Shown one piece after another: positions 43,496 to 52,597 of a stretch of 64,000 bases of DNA. Under the pieces are notes generated by a model. The model saw nothing but the letters and a program-made list of their open reading frames with translations, was not told the DNA's origin and ran no database searches. The stretch's first letter is position 1. Each line of letters starts with the position of its first letter. The position numbers and the translations under genes are program-made. The DNA comes from Sphingobacteriia bacterium 28-36-52 (GTDB taxonomy: Bacteria; Bacteroidota; Bacteroidia; Chitinophagales; Chitinophagaceae): contig NCGN01000010.1 of the NCBI GenBank assembly GCA_002281575.1, positions 21,453 to 85,452 on the forward strand, written 5' to 3'.

Positions 43496-44152
43496 TTACC
43501 AACTAGCAAGAACAGTTACTCCGCCCTTTACTACTTGATTCAGCTCAACATTCACTTTGGTGCCCACTGGTAGCAACACATCTACCCTACTTCCAAACTT
43601 AATGAACCCGTATTCATTGCACTGGATTGCTTTTTGGCCAACAGCAGAATAGTTGCAAATCCTTTTAGCCAAAGCCCCAGCAATTTGTTTGAATAAGATT
43701 TCACCATATTGATTCTTGACTGCTACACTCCAACGCTCATTTTCAGTGGAAGACTTTGGATGCCAGGCTACCAAATATTTTCCTTTATGGTATTGGTTAT
43801 ACGTTACCTCCCCATTCATTGGGTACCTATTCACGTGCACATTGGCTGGGCTCATGAAAATGCTCACTTGTATGCGCTTATCCTTGAAATATTCCACATC
43901 GTTTATTTCTTCAATTACCACTACTTTACCATCTGCAGGACAAATAATTTTACTGTCATCTAAAGTGTGAACCCGATTCGGAATTCTGAAAAAGGAAATA
44001 ATAAAAAGAAATAAGGCCAATGTAAGTACAAAAATGATCATTGCCACAGTTGGAAATGATGCACTTAAAAAGCTAAACGATATGAGGTTTATTGCCCCAA
44101 AAAGCAAGGCTGTTATGGCAATGGTTTTATATCCTTCCCTATGTATAGTCAT
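43496..44152 (-). CDS. psd: Phosphatidylserine decarboxylase
   Basis: A 218-residue short-type phosphatidylserine decarboxylase, making phosphatidylethanolamine. Two N-terminal membrane helices (residues 10-55) precede the catalytic domain: ICPADGKVVVIEEI, IFMSPANVHVNRYPMNGEV with the catalytic His, and KFGSRVDVLLP, the self-cleavage site (Gly-Ser) that yields the pyruvoyl cofactor. It lies downstream of cdsA on the same strand, 47 bases away, so two steps of phospholipid synthesis are grouped. Confidence 0.93.
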   Translation of the reverse strand: MTIHREGYKTIAITALLFGAINLISFSFLSASFPTVAMIIFVLTLALFLFIISFFRIPNRVHTLDDSKIICPADGKVVVIEEINDVEYFKDKRIQVSIFMSPANVHVNRYPMNGEVTYNQYHKGKYLVAWHPKSSTENERWSVAVKNQYGEILFKQIAGALAKRICNYSAVGQKAIQCNEYGFIKFGSRVDVLLPVGTKVNVELNQVVKGGVTVLASW

Positions 44153-44199
44153 ATATAATTATAATTAAAGTGCAAATGTATGGTTGGAATAAGATACTC

Positions 44200-45060
44200 T
44201 TAGAAAAAAAGAAATAAAACAATCCAAACGGCTGGTATCGCAATCAATAATGAGTCAAAACGGTCTAAAAATCCCCCATGACCTGGCATAAAGCTTCCAC
44301 TGTCTTTTACCCCAGCTGTTCGCTTGATCTTGCTTTCCAATAAATCGCCCAAAGTACCCGCAATGGCTGCCGTTAGCGATATGGCTATTAAAGTTTGATA
44401 AGGTAGGTTCCAGAAAAAATGACCTGCCATGCTTACTGCTATTACGGCTAGCACCATCCCCCCATAAGTGCCCTCCTTGGTCTTTTTAGGGCTGATAGGG
44501 CTTAAGGGAGTTTTCCCAATTAAGGAACCAACTAAGTAAGCCATGGTGTCATTAATCCAAATGGAGGCTATAATCACCATGGGCAAAATCCAATCTGGCC
44601 CTTTAAAAAACTGAACACTGTGGTCGTATAAATCTACCATCATTGCACAAGGTATGGTAATGTACAATACGCCTAATGCTGAATATAAATTAACTGGATA
44701 TCCCAACTTAGGTCTATAGAAAAAAATGGTGACCAACAAAACAATGATGAGTATATAAATAATAAAAGACCCCCAATACCAGAGCGGCAAAGATTGATAC
44801 AACGTTCCCTTACCTGCAATGATGAGCATCACCCAAAGACTTCCGAGTACATTTTGTGATTTATATATAATAGGAGCTCCTGCGTAAGTAGCATTTATCT
44901 TCCCCATTAATTGATGGAATTCTACTAAACAGCCTACCATGATAATCGTAAACAAAACCAAAAAGCTCCACTGATTGTAGAAAAGGCCACCCAACATTAC
45001 TAATACAAATACCACCGCAGTGATTGCCCTGGTTTTTAATGTCTGAAGATTTAATGCCAT
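44200..45060 (-). CDS. cdsA: Phosphatidate cytidylyltransferase
   Basis: A 286-residue polytopic enzyme that makes CDP-diacylglycerol from phosphatidate and CTP. The C-terminal signature is complete: ESKIKRTAGVKDSG, then FMPGHGGFLDRFDS around residues 255-270, and the upstream IWINDTMAYLVGSLIG segment is typical. About seven or eight membrane helices. It works directly upstream of Psd in phospholipid synthesis. The DUF2007 gene precedes it by 27 bases. Confidence 0.95.
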   Translation of the reverse strand: MALNLQTLKTRAITAVVFVLVMLGGLFYNQWSFLVLFTIIMVGCLVEFHQLMGKINATYAGAPIIYKSQNVLGSLWVMLIIAGKGTLYQSLPLWYWGSFIIYILIIVLLVTIFFYRPKLGYPVNLYSALGVLYITIPCAMMVDLYDHSVQFFKGPDWILPMVIIASIWINDTMAYLVGSLIGKTPLSPISPKKTKEGTYGGMVLAVIAVSMAGHFFWNLPYQTLIAISLTAAIAGTLGDLLESKIKRTAGVKDSGSFMPGHGGFLDRFDSLLIAIPAVWIVLFLFF

Positions 45061-45087
45061 ATTAAAGCGAAGATAAGGTTAGCGCGG

Positions 45088-45294
45088 CTACTGGCTAAAT
45101 GTCTGTTGTATCAATTGTAATGCAGTGTCTTTTAAATGAACTGGCACATAAATTTCAGCTTCTCCTAAAACAGGATAACTGCTATCTTGTTTATTCAATT
45201 GCTGAACTGGTATTTGATTCTCTAACAACATTCCTTCTACTATACTTGCTTCCGCCAAACTTTTGGTTGCAAAAATTTTAGTCCACTGATTCAT
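45088..45294 (-). CDS. DUF2007 family small protein
   Basis: A 68-residue cytoplasmic protein of the DUF2007 (putative signal-transducing, PII-like ferredoxin fold) family: WTKIFATKSLAEASIVEGMLLENQIPV is the family signature, and EIYVPVHLKDTALQLI the second half. The function is unknown. It overlaps the upstream CPBP protease gene by 17 bases and precedes cdsA, suggesting one envelope-related operon. Confidence 0.87.
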   Translation of the reverse strand: MNQWTKIFATKSLAEASIVEGMLLENQIPVQQLNKQDSSYPVLGEAEIYVPVHLKDTALQLIQQTFSQ

Positions 45295-46180
45295 TGGCTA
45301 AAGGTAGCGCCTTTCTTAAAAATAATAGTGCAGGTATAACAATCATTAAACCAAAGACACCATACCAAATAGGCATAGCCTCATCCATGGCTTCTTTAAT
45401 GGGTTTACCCATTTGGGTGTACACATAAATTTGAATAACCACTACCGCATTGTTTAAAAAATGCATTAAAATAGCCAACCATAAATTGCCGGTTAAATAA
45501 TATATAAGGCCCAAAACCACACCCAATGCAACCCTTGGCAAGAAACCAAAATAAGAAGCATGTATTGCACTAAATAAAATAGACGAGATGATGATTCCTA
45601 CTGCAACATTTTTAGTGATCCCTACTAATACTCTTTGCAAACCTGCTCTAAACAATACTTCTTCAAAAATGGCAGGAGCTATTGCTATTACCAATAAGCC
45701 AAGCAGTAAATCGCCAATATTTTTCATAGTAGCCAAAGTAATCATGGTTTGCTGGTACTCATTTTCCAATTTCCTAGCTTTTGCTAAAAAAGTAGCTGGC
45801 AAAGGAATGATTTCGTTAATAGCAGCTAAGGATCCACTTAAAAAAAGTGCTCCAAAAGAAATAACTCCAACAGCAATTACTTGCTTGATATTAATATGAC
45901 TATTAAATCCAAGGGTTTGAAATGCATTTTTATGAGCAATTTTAGCCACCGCCCAAGCGGGGATAAAAAAAGCAATAAAAGTGGTTAAAGCATTGGCAAA
46001 GCGAGCAAATTGAACGTTTTCAGGCTTCATTAAGGCATCTGGAACTTGTAAAAATGGCACATTAAGTATAACAGAACTGAGCCAACTCATCAATAATCCA
46101 CTTAACAATAATCCTACTCCTAAAAATCCCAAAAGCAACGCAAACTGACTGGGATAGGCAATAACAGGTTTCTGATTCAT
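45278..46180 (-). CDS. CPBP family intramembrane metalloprotease
   Basis: A 300-residue polytopic membrane protein with the CPBP (Abi/CAAX-like) core in its second half: FEEVLFRAGLQRVL (EExxxR), ILFSAIHASYFG (FxxxH) and LMHFLNNAV (HxxxN), the three motifs of the glutamate intramembrane protease fold. The substrate is unknown; relatives process prenylated proteins or regulate membrane proteins. The ATG at 46180 is used; the TTG at 46183 adds only one residue. Confidence 0.9.
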   Translation of the reverse strand: MNQKPVIAYPSQFALLLGFLGVGLLLSGLLMSWLSSVILNVPFLQVPDALMKPENVQFARFANALTTFIAFFIPAWAVAKIAHKNAFQTLGFNSHINIKQVIAVGVISFGALFLSGSLAAINEIIPLPATFLAKARKLENEYQQTMITLATMKNIGDLLLGLLVIAIAPAIFEEVLFRAGLQRVLVGITKNVAVGIIISSILFSAIHASYFGFLPRVALGVVLGLIYYLTGNLWLAILMHFLNNAVVVIQIYVYTQMGKPIKEAMDEAMPIWYGVFGLMIVIPALLFLRKALPLANESVD

Positions 46181-46200
46181 CAAATTGAGTAATAAGGTTG

Positions 46201-46208
46201 TAAATTTG
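46201..46208 (+). promoter_or_regulatory. -7 promoter box of the dusB gene
   Basis: TAAATTTG, a perfect TAnnTTTG box, 55 bases before the ATG at 46264. A TTG at 46185-46187 is closer (13 bases) than ideal for a -33 element. Confidence 0.4.
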
Positions 46209-46263
46209 CATTTCCTTTTATCTTCCGCAAAGTATTAAATGATAAAAGGTAGTGTATTGCAAT

Positions 46264-47304
46264 ATGGTTAAAATAGATCAAATAGTGTTGCCTGATTTTC
46301 CACTTTTATTGGCTCCAATGGAAGATGTGAGTGATCCGCCGTTTAGGGCGGTATGCAAAGACAACGGGGCAGACCTAATGTATACGGAATTTATAAGTAG
46401 CGAAGGCCTTATTAGAGACGCCATAAAAAGTCGTCAAAAACTAGACATATTCGAATATGAGCGCCCAGTAGGCATTCAAATATTTGGGGGGGATGAAGAA
46501 GCCCTTTCATTGAGCGCAAAGATTGTAGAAACGGTAAACCCTGATTTATTAGACATCAATTTTGGATGTCCAGTAAAAAAAGTAGCCCTTAAAGGCGCTG
46601 GAGCTGGGGTTTTAAAAGATATAGACTTGATGGTACGTTTAACAGAAGCAACTGTTAAGAGTACCAAGCTACCTGTTACCGTAAAAACCAGATTGGGTTG
46701 GGACGATCAAAGTAAAAATATTGAGGAAGTAGCTGAAAGATTGCAAGATGTAGGTATTAAGGCATTGGCCATACATGGTAGAACCAGGGCCCAAATGTAC
46801 AAGGGTGAAGCCGATTGGACTTTGATAGCCAAAGTGAAGAATAACCCAAGAATTAAGATACCTATTTTTGGAAACGGAGATATTGATAGCCCACAAAAAG
46901 CCAAATTGTACAAAGAACGATATGGGGTAGATGGAATTATGATTGGCCGAGCAGCCATTGGATATCCTTGGATCTTTAGAGAAATAAAACATTACTTAGC
47001 AACGGGTGAAGTTTTACCTGCACCAACATTGGCAGAGCGTGTAGCAGTTTGTAAAAAACATTTGCGCAAATCGGTGGAATGGAAAGGACCCAAAGTGGGC
47101 ATCTTCGAAATGCGCAGGCACTATACCAATTATTTAAAGGGATTACCTGGAATTAAAGACTACAGAGCAAGACTCGTAACCTTAATGGAACCAGCAGAAA
47201 TAGAAGGGGTATTAGATGAAGTAACCGCCAATTATGAAGGTTACGAATTTGAGCGAATGCCTATTGAGTTAATTGACTATCACCAAAAATGTCCTATTAA
47301 TTAA
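46264..47304 (+). CDS. dusB: tRNA-dihydrouridine synthase DusB
   Basis: A 346-residue flavoenzyme that reduces uridine to dihydrouridine in tRNA. LLLAPMEDVSDPPFR opens the FMN-binding TIM barrel, DINFGCP holds the catalytic Cys102, HGRTRAQMYKGEADW and PIFGNGDI follow, and the C-terminal helical tRNA-binding domain is present. DusB type by the KVALKGAGAG loop. The ATG at 46264 begins four residues after a GTG at 46252. Its 3' end overlaps the convergent glutathione peroxidase gene by eight bases. Confidence 0.94.
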   Translation: MVKIDQIVLPDFPLLLAPMEDVSDPPFRAVCKDNGADLMYTEFISSEGLIRDAIKSRQKLDIFEYERPVGIQIFGGDEEALSLSAKIVETVNPDLLDINFGCPVKKVALKGAGAGVLKDIDLMVRLTEATVKSTKLPVTVKTRLGWDDQSKNIEEVAERLQDVGIKALAIHGRTRAQMYKGEADWTLIAKVKNNPRIKIPIFGNGDIDSPQKAKLYKERYGVDGIMIGRAAIGYPWIFREIKHYLATGEVLPAPTLAERVAVCKKHLRKSVEWKGPKVGIFEMRRHYTNYLKGLPGIKDYRARLVTLMEPAEIEGVLDEVTANYEGYEFERMPIELIDYHQKCPIN

Positions 47305-47941
47305 TCGGAATATCTTTAGGCGATACCCATTGAGAATAATAGCCCTCTAGCAAACCGTTTTCATTAATTAAATATTTGGAAAAATTCCAATCGGGTTCTT
47401 TGTTACACCATCCATTTTTAATTGGATCTGTTAACCATACATAAACTGGTTGTTGTTGAGCACCCTTAATCACTTGTCCTTTTTTCATTAACTGAAAACT
47501 GACACCATAGTTTACTTTACAAAATGCAGCAATGTCTACATCCGATTTTTTTTCTTGGTCTTTAAAATCGTTTGCAGGAAACCCAATCACTACTAATCGG
47601 TCTCCGTATAGTTGATGCAATTGTTCCAATTCTTCGTATTGCCCTGTGTAACCACAATCACTTGCTGTGTTTACCAACAATACTTTCTTGCCCTTCAATT
47701 CACTAAAGTGGAGGGTGTCTCCGTTGTTCTTAACAGCCTGTAGATCATAAAAGGAATCAATAGGCTTAACTTGGTCTTTATTGAGTAAACTATTTTTAGA
47801 TTGCCCCGTTAGTTTTCCCATAAACATAATAATGGGGTAAGCGGCTTTCAGTATTGATTGTTTCCAAGTCATTTGAGGTTTTTTTATAAGCAAGCCAGCA
47901 ACTACCAGCACTGCAACTATCATAATAATGGTTCGCTTCAT
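47297..47941 (-). CDS. Glutathione peroxidase-like thiol peroxidase, membrane-anchored
   Basis: A 214-residue peroxidase with an N-terminal hydrophobic anchor (TIIMIVAVLVVAGLLI) and a thioredoxin-fold domain. VNTASDCGYTGQYEELEQL carries the peroxidatic Cys in place of selenocysteine, GFPANDFKDQE replaces the usual FPCNQF/GQEPG loop (the resolving Cys may be the one in AAFCKVNYG), and WNFSKYLIN supplies the Trp-Asn pair. Such Cys-type enzymes normally use thioredoxin. It would detoxify peroxides at the envelope. Confidence 0.9.
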   Translation of the reverse strand: MKRTIIMIVAVLVVAGLLIKKPQMTWKQSILKAAYPIIMFMGKLTGQSKNSLLNKDQVKPIDSFYDLQAVKNNGDTLHFSELKGKKVLLVNTASDCGYTGQYEELEQLHQLYGDRLVVIGFPANDFKDQEKKSDVDIAAFCKVNYGVSFQLMKKGQVIKGAQQQPVYVWLTDPIKNGWCNKEPDWNFSKYLINENGLLEGYYSQWVSPKDIPIN

Positions 47942-47983
47942 ATACGTTTATTCAAATGAAAAGGTTTAACCCTTTATGGTAAA

Positions 47984-49360
47984 TTAACCAATCAACCATT
48001 TTAATAACTTTAATTTACCAGTGAAAGGAGGATATTTCATAGCAGGATCAAACCAGGTTGGCGTTTTCATCACCGCTTTTTTATGACTAAATGTTTCAAA
48101 ACTGTATTTTCCATGATAAGCGCCAGTTCCGCTGAAACCCCTTCCACCAAAGGGTAAATTGGGATTGGTTAAATGAAGAGTTGCAGTATTAACACAAGCG
48201 CCGCCAGCAGGTACGGCCTGCAACCATGCTTGTTCTTTAGCTGTACTCCCGGTGAAAATATAAAATGCCAATGGGTTGGGATTTTTTGCAATAATTGCTC
48301 TTGCTTCATCCATTGTATTAAAACTCAATATGGGTAAAATAGGCCCGAATATTTCATCGCGCATAATAGTAGAATCAACCAATACACCATCTAAAATAGT
48401 AGGCTCTATATAAAGTGTAGCAGCATCGTATTTGCCACCATACACAATAGTACCATCCGACAAATATTGAACAATGCGATTGAACTGTTTTTCATTAATG
48501 ATTCTTCCATACCCTTCTTCCTTTGCAGCATCGTTTCCATAAAATTGTGGTATGGCTTTTTTAAGTGCCTCAATTAGTTGAACACGTTTAGATTCATGCA
48601 CTAAAACATAATCAGGCGCTACACACATTTGACCCGCATTAGAAAATTTAGGCATAGCAATGCGTTTAGCGGCAATGGCAATATTAGCATCATCCTCTAC
48701 TATACATGGACTCTTGCCACCCAATTCCAATGTAACAGGCACTAAATTTTCAGCAGCCATTTTATAAATAATTTTTCCAACGCTGGTGCTACCCGTATAA
48801 AAAACATGATCAAAAGCAAACTGATTCATCATGGCAGGAATTACTGTAGCACCGTCACCTGGAACATACAATACTTGATCGGGAGGAAATACTGCATGGA
48901 TGATTTTTTCCATGATGGCCGCAGTTGCTGGAGCAAACTCGCTGGGTTTTAAAACGACTGTATTTCCTGCGGCAATGGCGCCCATTAAAGGAGTAAATAA
49001 TAATTGAAAAGGATAATTCCAAGGGCCAATAATCAACACAACCCCCAAAGGCTCTCTCATCACTTTAGAGCTAGAGGGAAGATTTAATAAATTAGTAGGA
49101 ACCGCTTCAGGCTCCATCCACTGTTTTAAGTTGGCCAACGTATCTTTTAACTCAGCCATAAAAAATCCATTCTCTGTAACCCAACACTCTTCCTTGCTTT
49201 TATGCAAATCTGCAAAAAGTGCAGCATAAATTTCGTCTTCATGATTTTCTACTGCACGCTTCAAATTCAAGAGTTGTTGCTTTCTAAAAGCATAGGGTCT
49301 TGTAGCACCAGATTCAAAAAATTGGCGCAGTTGCTGCAGTTGTGTTATAAGGGCTTGCAT
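47984..49360 (-). CDS. Aldehyde dehydrogenase (class 3-like)
   Basis: A 458-residue NAD(P)-dependent aldehyde dehydrogenase. PWNYPFQL and FYTGSTSVGK bind the cofactor, LELGGKSP holds general base E212 and FSNAGQMCVAPDYV the nucleophile C246. The C-terminal LPFGGRGFSGTGAYHGKYSFETFSHKK stretch is typical of the class 3/fatty-aldehyde group, with which the length also agrees. A likely role is oxidation of medium- or long-chain aldehydes. The pentapeptide-repeat gene lies 24 bases upstream. Confidence 0.93.
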   Translation of the reverse strand: MQALITQLQQLRQFFESGATRPYAFRKQQLLNLKRAVENHEDEIYAALFADLHKSKEECWVTENGFFMAELKDTLANLKQWMEPEAVPTNLLNLPSSSKVMREPLGVVLIIGPWNYPFQLLFTPLMGAIAAGNTVVLKPSEFAPATAAIMEKIIHAVFPPDQVLYVPGDGATVIPAMMNQFAFDHVFYTGSTSVGKIIYKMAAENLVPVTLELGGKSPCIVEDDANIAIAAKRIAMPKFSNAGQMCVAPDYVLVHESKRVQLIEALKKAIPQFYGNDAAKEEGYGRIINEKQFNRIVQYLSDGTIVYGGKYDAATLYIEPTILDGVLVDSTIMRDEIFGPILPILSFNTMDEARAIIAKNPNPLAFYIFTGSTAKEQAWLQAVPAGGACVNTATLHLTNPNLPFGGRGFSGTGAYHGKYSFETFSHKKAVMKTPTWFDPAMKYPPFTGKLKLLKWLIG

Positions 49361-49384
49361 TCATCAATTATTTAGCTGAACAAG

Positions 49385-49954
49385 TTAAGGAGTTATTACA
49401 ATATCATACTTATCTAAAAGACCGGCTATGCTTAAAATAGAAAACTTCGCTTTTGAAATTTGGTTAATGGTTGGATCAATTGAATAATGATAAGAAGTGC
49501 TAAAGTCGGCTTTTACCAATATGGTATGGTCAAAAATAGCTTCTGACAAATCACAGTGATCAAAAACCGCCTCAGTTAAGTCTGCTTCTGCAAATTCGGT
49601 TCCTTGTAATTGCGAGTTCTTGAATATTGTTTTTTTAATCTTTGATTTGTAAAAAGAAGCATGATTTAATTGGCAACCATCAAATGAAATAGAAAGGCCA
49701 AATTCATTGCAATTGTCAAAACGAAGTCCTAACATTTTACAGTCTTTAAATGCAACATCTTGAAATCCTGTTTTATTAAGCTTTAACATGCTCAAATTGC
49801 AACCAATAAATTGGCAATCGATGAATTTAAATGCAGAAAAATCTTTGTTGGCAAAATCACTGTTATTGAAAACGCAATTTTCATATTCCCCCTTAGTTAA
49901 AAACTCAGCTTTATTAAAGGTTTTATCTTGAATGTATATTTCCGATTCTTGCAT
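49385..49954 (-). CDS. Pentapeptide repeat protein
   Basis: A 189-residue cytoplasmic protein with pentapeptide-repeat (A(D/N)LXX) coils through residues 25-165, for example NSDFANKDFSAFKF, NLSMLKLNKTGF, ADLTEAVFDHCDLSEAIF and KADFSTS. Such right-handed quadrilateral helices mimic DNA or serve as scaffolds; relatives of the Qnr type protect gyrase, but there is no basis to assign that here. The ATG at 49954 is used, as the TTG at 49984 adds a non-repeat, basic extension. Confidence 0.87.
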   Translation of the reverse strand: MQESEIYIQDKTFNKAEFLTKGEYENCVFNNSDFANKDFSAFKFIDCQFIGCNLSMLKLNKTGFQDVAFKDCKMLGLRFDNCNEFGLSISFDGCQLNHASFYKSKIKKTIFKNSQLQGTEFAEADLTEAVFDHCDLSEAIFDHTILVKADFSTSYHYSIDPTINQISKAKFSILSIAGLLDKYDIVITP

Positions 49955-50061
49955 TTTCAATTTTCTAATTTTAACCCCAACCAATTAAGCTTACCGCCAA
50001 CACTTAAAAGTAGCGAAGATTTTACATTTTTCTGTATATTCATACTTCACAATTGCTCCAT

Positions 50062-51534
50062 ATGAAAAAGAAAAACAACGCTGCTTCAAAGGCGGAAAAT
50101 CAACCGGAACAAACCAATTCGCGCCGTTCCTTTCTTCGTAACGCAGGCCTTGCTGCTGCAGGGTTTTACATTGTACCTCGCCATGTATTAGGGCGTGGAT
50201 TTACTGCACCTAGTGATAAACTCCAAATTGCGGGTATTGGCGCTGGCGGAAAAGGCGAAAGCGACTTATGGAGTTTCTACAATAGTGGTAAAGCAGATAT
50301 TGCTTTCTTGTGTGATGTGGATGATAGACAAGCTAAGAAAAGTAGAGAGCGCTATCCAAAAGCGAAGTATTACAAAGACTATAGAGAAATGCTCGATAAA
50401 GAGCACAAATATTTTGATGCGGTATCTGTTTCAACACCAGACCATATGCACGCCATTCAAGGATTGGCAGCTATGCAGTTGAAAAAGCATGTGTACATTC
50501 AAAAACCACTGTCGCACAATATTTCTGAAGCAAGAGAATTAACTGAAGCTGCACACAAATACAAAGTGGTTACACAAATGGGTAACCAAGGTGCAAGTGG
50601 AGATGGTGTTAGAAAATTAATTGATTGGTATAATGCTGGCTTAATTGGCGATGTACATACCATTTATTGTTATACCGACCGACCAGTATGGCCACAAGGA
50701 ATTGGTTGGCCAACTACAAAAGGAACTGTTCCAGAAGGCCTAGATTGGAACCTTTGGCAAGGGGTTGCGCCAAATAAAGATTATGTAGATGGCTTATTGC
50801 CATTTAACTGGAGAGGTTGGTGGGATTACGGTACCGGTGCATTAGGAGATATGGCTTGTCATATCATGGCACCTGCTTTTGCTGTTTTAGGATTGGGTTA
50901 CCCCGTTTCTGCAGAATGCAGTGTTGCAACCAGATACTTACAACCATGGACTCGCGCGTATTTTCCAGAAAGCTGTCCTACTGCTTCACATATTATCTTA
51001 ACCTTTAAAGGCCAGAACGGAAAACCTGATGTAAAACTCCATTGGATGGATGGTGGTATACAGCCAGCACGCCCAGAAGAATTAGGACCAAATGAAATGA
51101 TGGGAGATGGTGGTAATGGAGCCATTTTTGAAGGCACAAAAGGTAAAATGATTTGTGGTACCTACGGTGCTTTACCTAATTTATTACCAACTAATAAAAG
51201 CAAAGAATACGATGGTGTTCCACAAACCATAAAGCGTGTTCCCAAAGGAGATGTAGGCCACTACGCTGCATGGGTGGAAGCTGCTATTGCAGGATATGGT
51301 TCAGCCCAAGCAAAAGAGTTGAGCTCTAATTTTGATATTGCAGGACCATTAACGGAGAGTGTATTAATGGGCAACTTAGCCATTCGTAGTTTTGATATTC
51401 AAAAGAAAGCAGCAAATGGTAGAGCTACTTATCCCGGTAGAAATATCAAATTATTATGGGATGGACCAAATATGAAGATTACCAACTTTGATGAAGCCAA
51501 TCAGTTTGTAAGAAAAGAATACAGAACCTTCTAA
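50062..51534 (+). CDS. Tat-exported Gfo/Idh/MocA oxidoreductase
   Basis: A 490-residue NAD(P)-dependent sugar oxidoreductase-like protein with a twin-arginine signal, SRRSFLRNAGLAAAGFYI with R21-R22. The Rossmann motif is GIGAGGKGE, and QKP (K148) stands for the usual EKP substrate-binding motif. DVDDRQAKK follows the acidic second strand. The C-terminal domain contains WNLWQGVAP and GWWDYGTGALGDMACHIM, typical of the exported GH109-like subgroup. Exported members may keep a tightly bound NAD. The gene is transcribed toward the convergent sugar isomerase gene and ends in a clear terminator. Confidence 0.9.
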   Translation: MKKKNNAASKAENQPEQTNSRRSFLRNAGLAAAGFYIVPRHVLGRGFTAPSDKLQIAGIGAGGKGESDLWSFYNSGKADIAFLCDVDDRQAKKSRERYPKAKYYKDYREMLDKEHKYFDAVSVSTPDHMHAIQGLAAMQLKKHVYIQKPLSHNISEARELTEAAHKYKVVTQMGNQGASGDGVRKLIDWYNAGLIGDVHTIYCYTDRPVWPQGIGWPTTKGTVPEGLDWNLWQGVAPNKDYVDGLLPFNWRGWWDYGTGALGDMACHIMAPAFAVLGLGYPVSAECSVATRYLQPWTRAYFPESCPTASHIILTFKGQNGKPDVKLHWMDGGIQPARPEELGPNEMMGDGGNGAIFEGTKGKMICGTYGALPNLLPTNKSKEYDGVPQTIKRVPKGDVGHYAAWVEAAIAGYGSAQAKELSSNFDIAGPLTESVLMGNLAIRSFDIQKKAANGRATYPGRNIKLLWDGPNMKITNFDEANQFVRKEYRTF

Positions 51535-51555
51535 GGTTTATTGAAAAAAGTAAAT

Positions 51556-51590
51556 AAAAACCCATTCTGTTAATTCAGTTTGGGTTTTTT
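51556..51590 (+). terminator. Intrinsic terminator of the Gfo/Idh/MocA gene
   Basis: AAAAACCCA (51556-51564) pairs with TGGGTTTTT (51581-51589), with an inner CTG/CAG. The T-run is part of the 3' arm. Located 22 bases after the stop codon. Confidence 0.75.
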
Positions 51591-51615
51591 ATTTAAGTCC
51601 AATGCTACAAAAAAA

Positions 51616-51639
51616 GGGCTAGCATTTTAATGCTAACCC
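51616..51639 (-). terminator. Intrinsic terminator of the minus-strand sugar-isomerase operon
   Basis: GGG-C-TAGCATT (51616-51626) pairs with AATGCTA-A-CCC (51629-51639). Read on the minus strand it is followed by a T-run. It lies 34 bases past the stop of the gene ending at 51673. Confidence 0.8.
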
Positions 51640-51672
51640 ATTCTATAAGATTGTGCTTTGCAGCAGTAAAAA

Positions 51673-52542
51673 TTAAATCGAGAAATCCTTCATGTAAGCC
51701 GCATTTTTTTCAGCACTTTCCATAGGATTTGTACCAGTGAATGCTTCTTGTTCAACAATATGGTGTTGCATACCATATTTCTTCATCTGACCAAGTATCT
51801 TTTTGAAATCGATACCTCCCTTACCAATCTGACAAGATTCAATGCCTTTGGCTGTTTTAGTTTGGTCTTTCACATGGCATAATCTAAAACGATTCGGATA
51901 TTTTTTAGCCCATGCAATAGGATCTTCATTAGCAGCAACTACCCAATAAATATCCATTTCAAAATCAACCAAACCCGCGTCAGTTCCTTCCATCATAACT
52001 GTTTGAGGAACCTGACCATCTAACACTTTGAAAGAGTAATCGTGGTTGTGGTAAGCAAAACGAATTCCGTTTTTCTTGCAAATCTCACCACTCTTATTGA
52101 ACTCATCGTTAAAGCGTTTGAAATCATCAATCGATTTCTGTGCACCCTTGTAAGGACAAATCAAATACTTCACCCCTACTTCAGCTGCTTCAGCTGCTTT
52201 GCGCTCAAAATCTACGGTATTATTAGAATGAGCAGATACCAAGCTCATTCCTAAATCGTCCATATATTTTTTGAACTCGGTATTTTTCCAACCCCAGAAA
52301 AATCCTTTAGGGCCTTCAAAACTTTCAATTTGTTTATACCCGTAAGAAGACAATTTTGCTAAAGTGCCTTTGGCATCTTTCATCATGTCTTCCTTAACTG
52401 TCCATAGTTGCAAGCCAAAAGCAGAAAGCTTTTTTGTTTCACCCAAGGTATTTAGGAAATTGGATTTCCCAACAAATGGTAAACTTAAACCTGCGGCTGC
52501 AAAGCCCGCTGTTTTTAAGAAATCCCTTCTATTATTGCTCAT
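51673..52542 (-). CDS. Tat-exported sugar phosphate isomerase/epimerase-like protein
   Basis: A 289-residue TIM-barrel protein of the AP_endonuc_2 / sugar isomerase family. The N-terminus NNRRDFLKTAGFAAAGLSLP is a Tat signal (R5-R6). GLQLWTVKEDM opens the barrel, and candidate metal ligands are in FAYHNHDYSF, the DFEMDIYWV Asp/Glu, HVKDQT and HIVEQEAF. Being exported and close to the GMC dehydrogenase, it is a good candidate for a periplasmic 3-keto-sugar isomerase or lyase. Last gene of the minus-strand operon (54903, 53187, 52598, 51673). Confidence 0.88.
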   Translation of the reverse strand: MSNNRRDFLKTAGFAAAGLSLPFVGKSNFLNTLGETKKLSAFGLQLWTVKEDMMKDAKGTLAKLSSYGYKQIESFEGPKGFFWGWKNTEFKKYMDDLGMSLVSAHSNNTVDFERKAAEAAEVGVKYLICPYKGAQKSIDDFKRFNDEFNKSGEICKKNGIRFAYHNHDYSFKVLDGQVPQTVMMEGTDAGLVDFEMDIYWVVAANEDPIAWAKKYPNRFRLCHVKDQTKTAKGIESCQIGKGGIDFKKILGQMKKYGMQHHIVEQEAFTGTNPMESAEKNAAYMKDFSI

Positions 52543-52597
52543 AATTGTTTTTTAAATGGTATAGAAAACATACTAAATCAAACCGCATGCCATCTTA

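Noticed and set aside
49385..49954. Qnr-type quinolone resistance protein
   Set aside because: Pentapeptide repeats alone are not specific; length and loops do not suggest Qnr.
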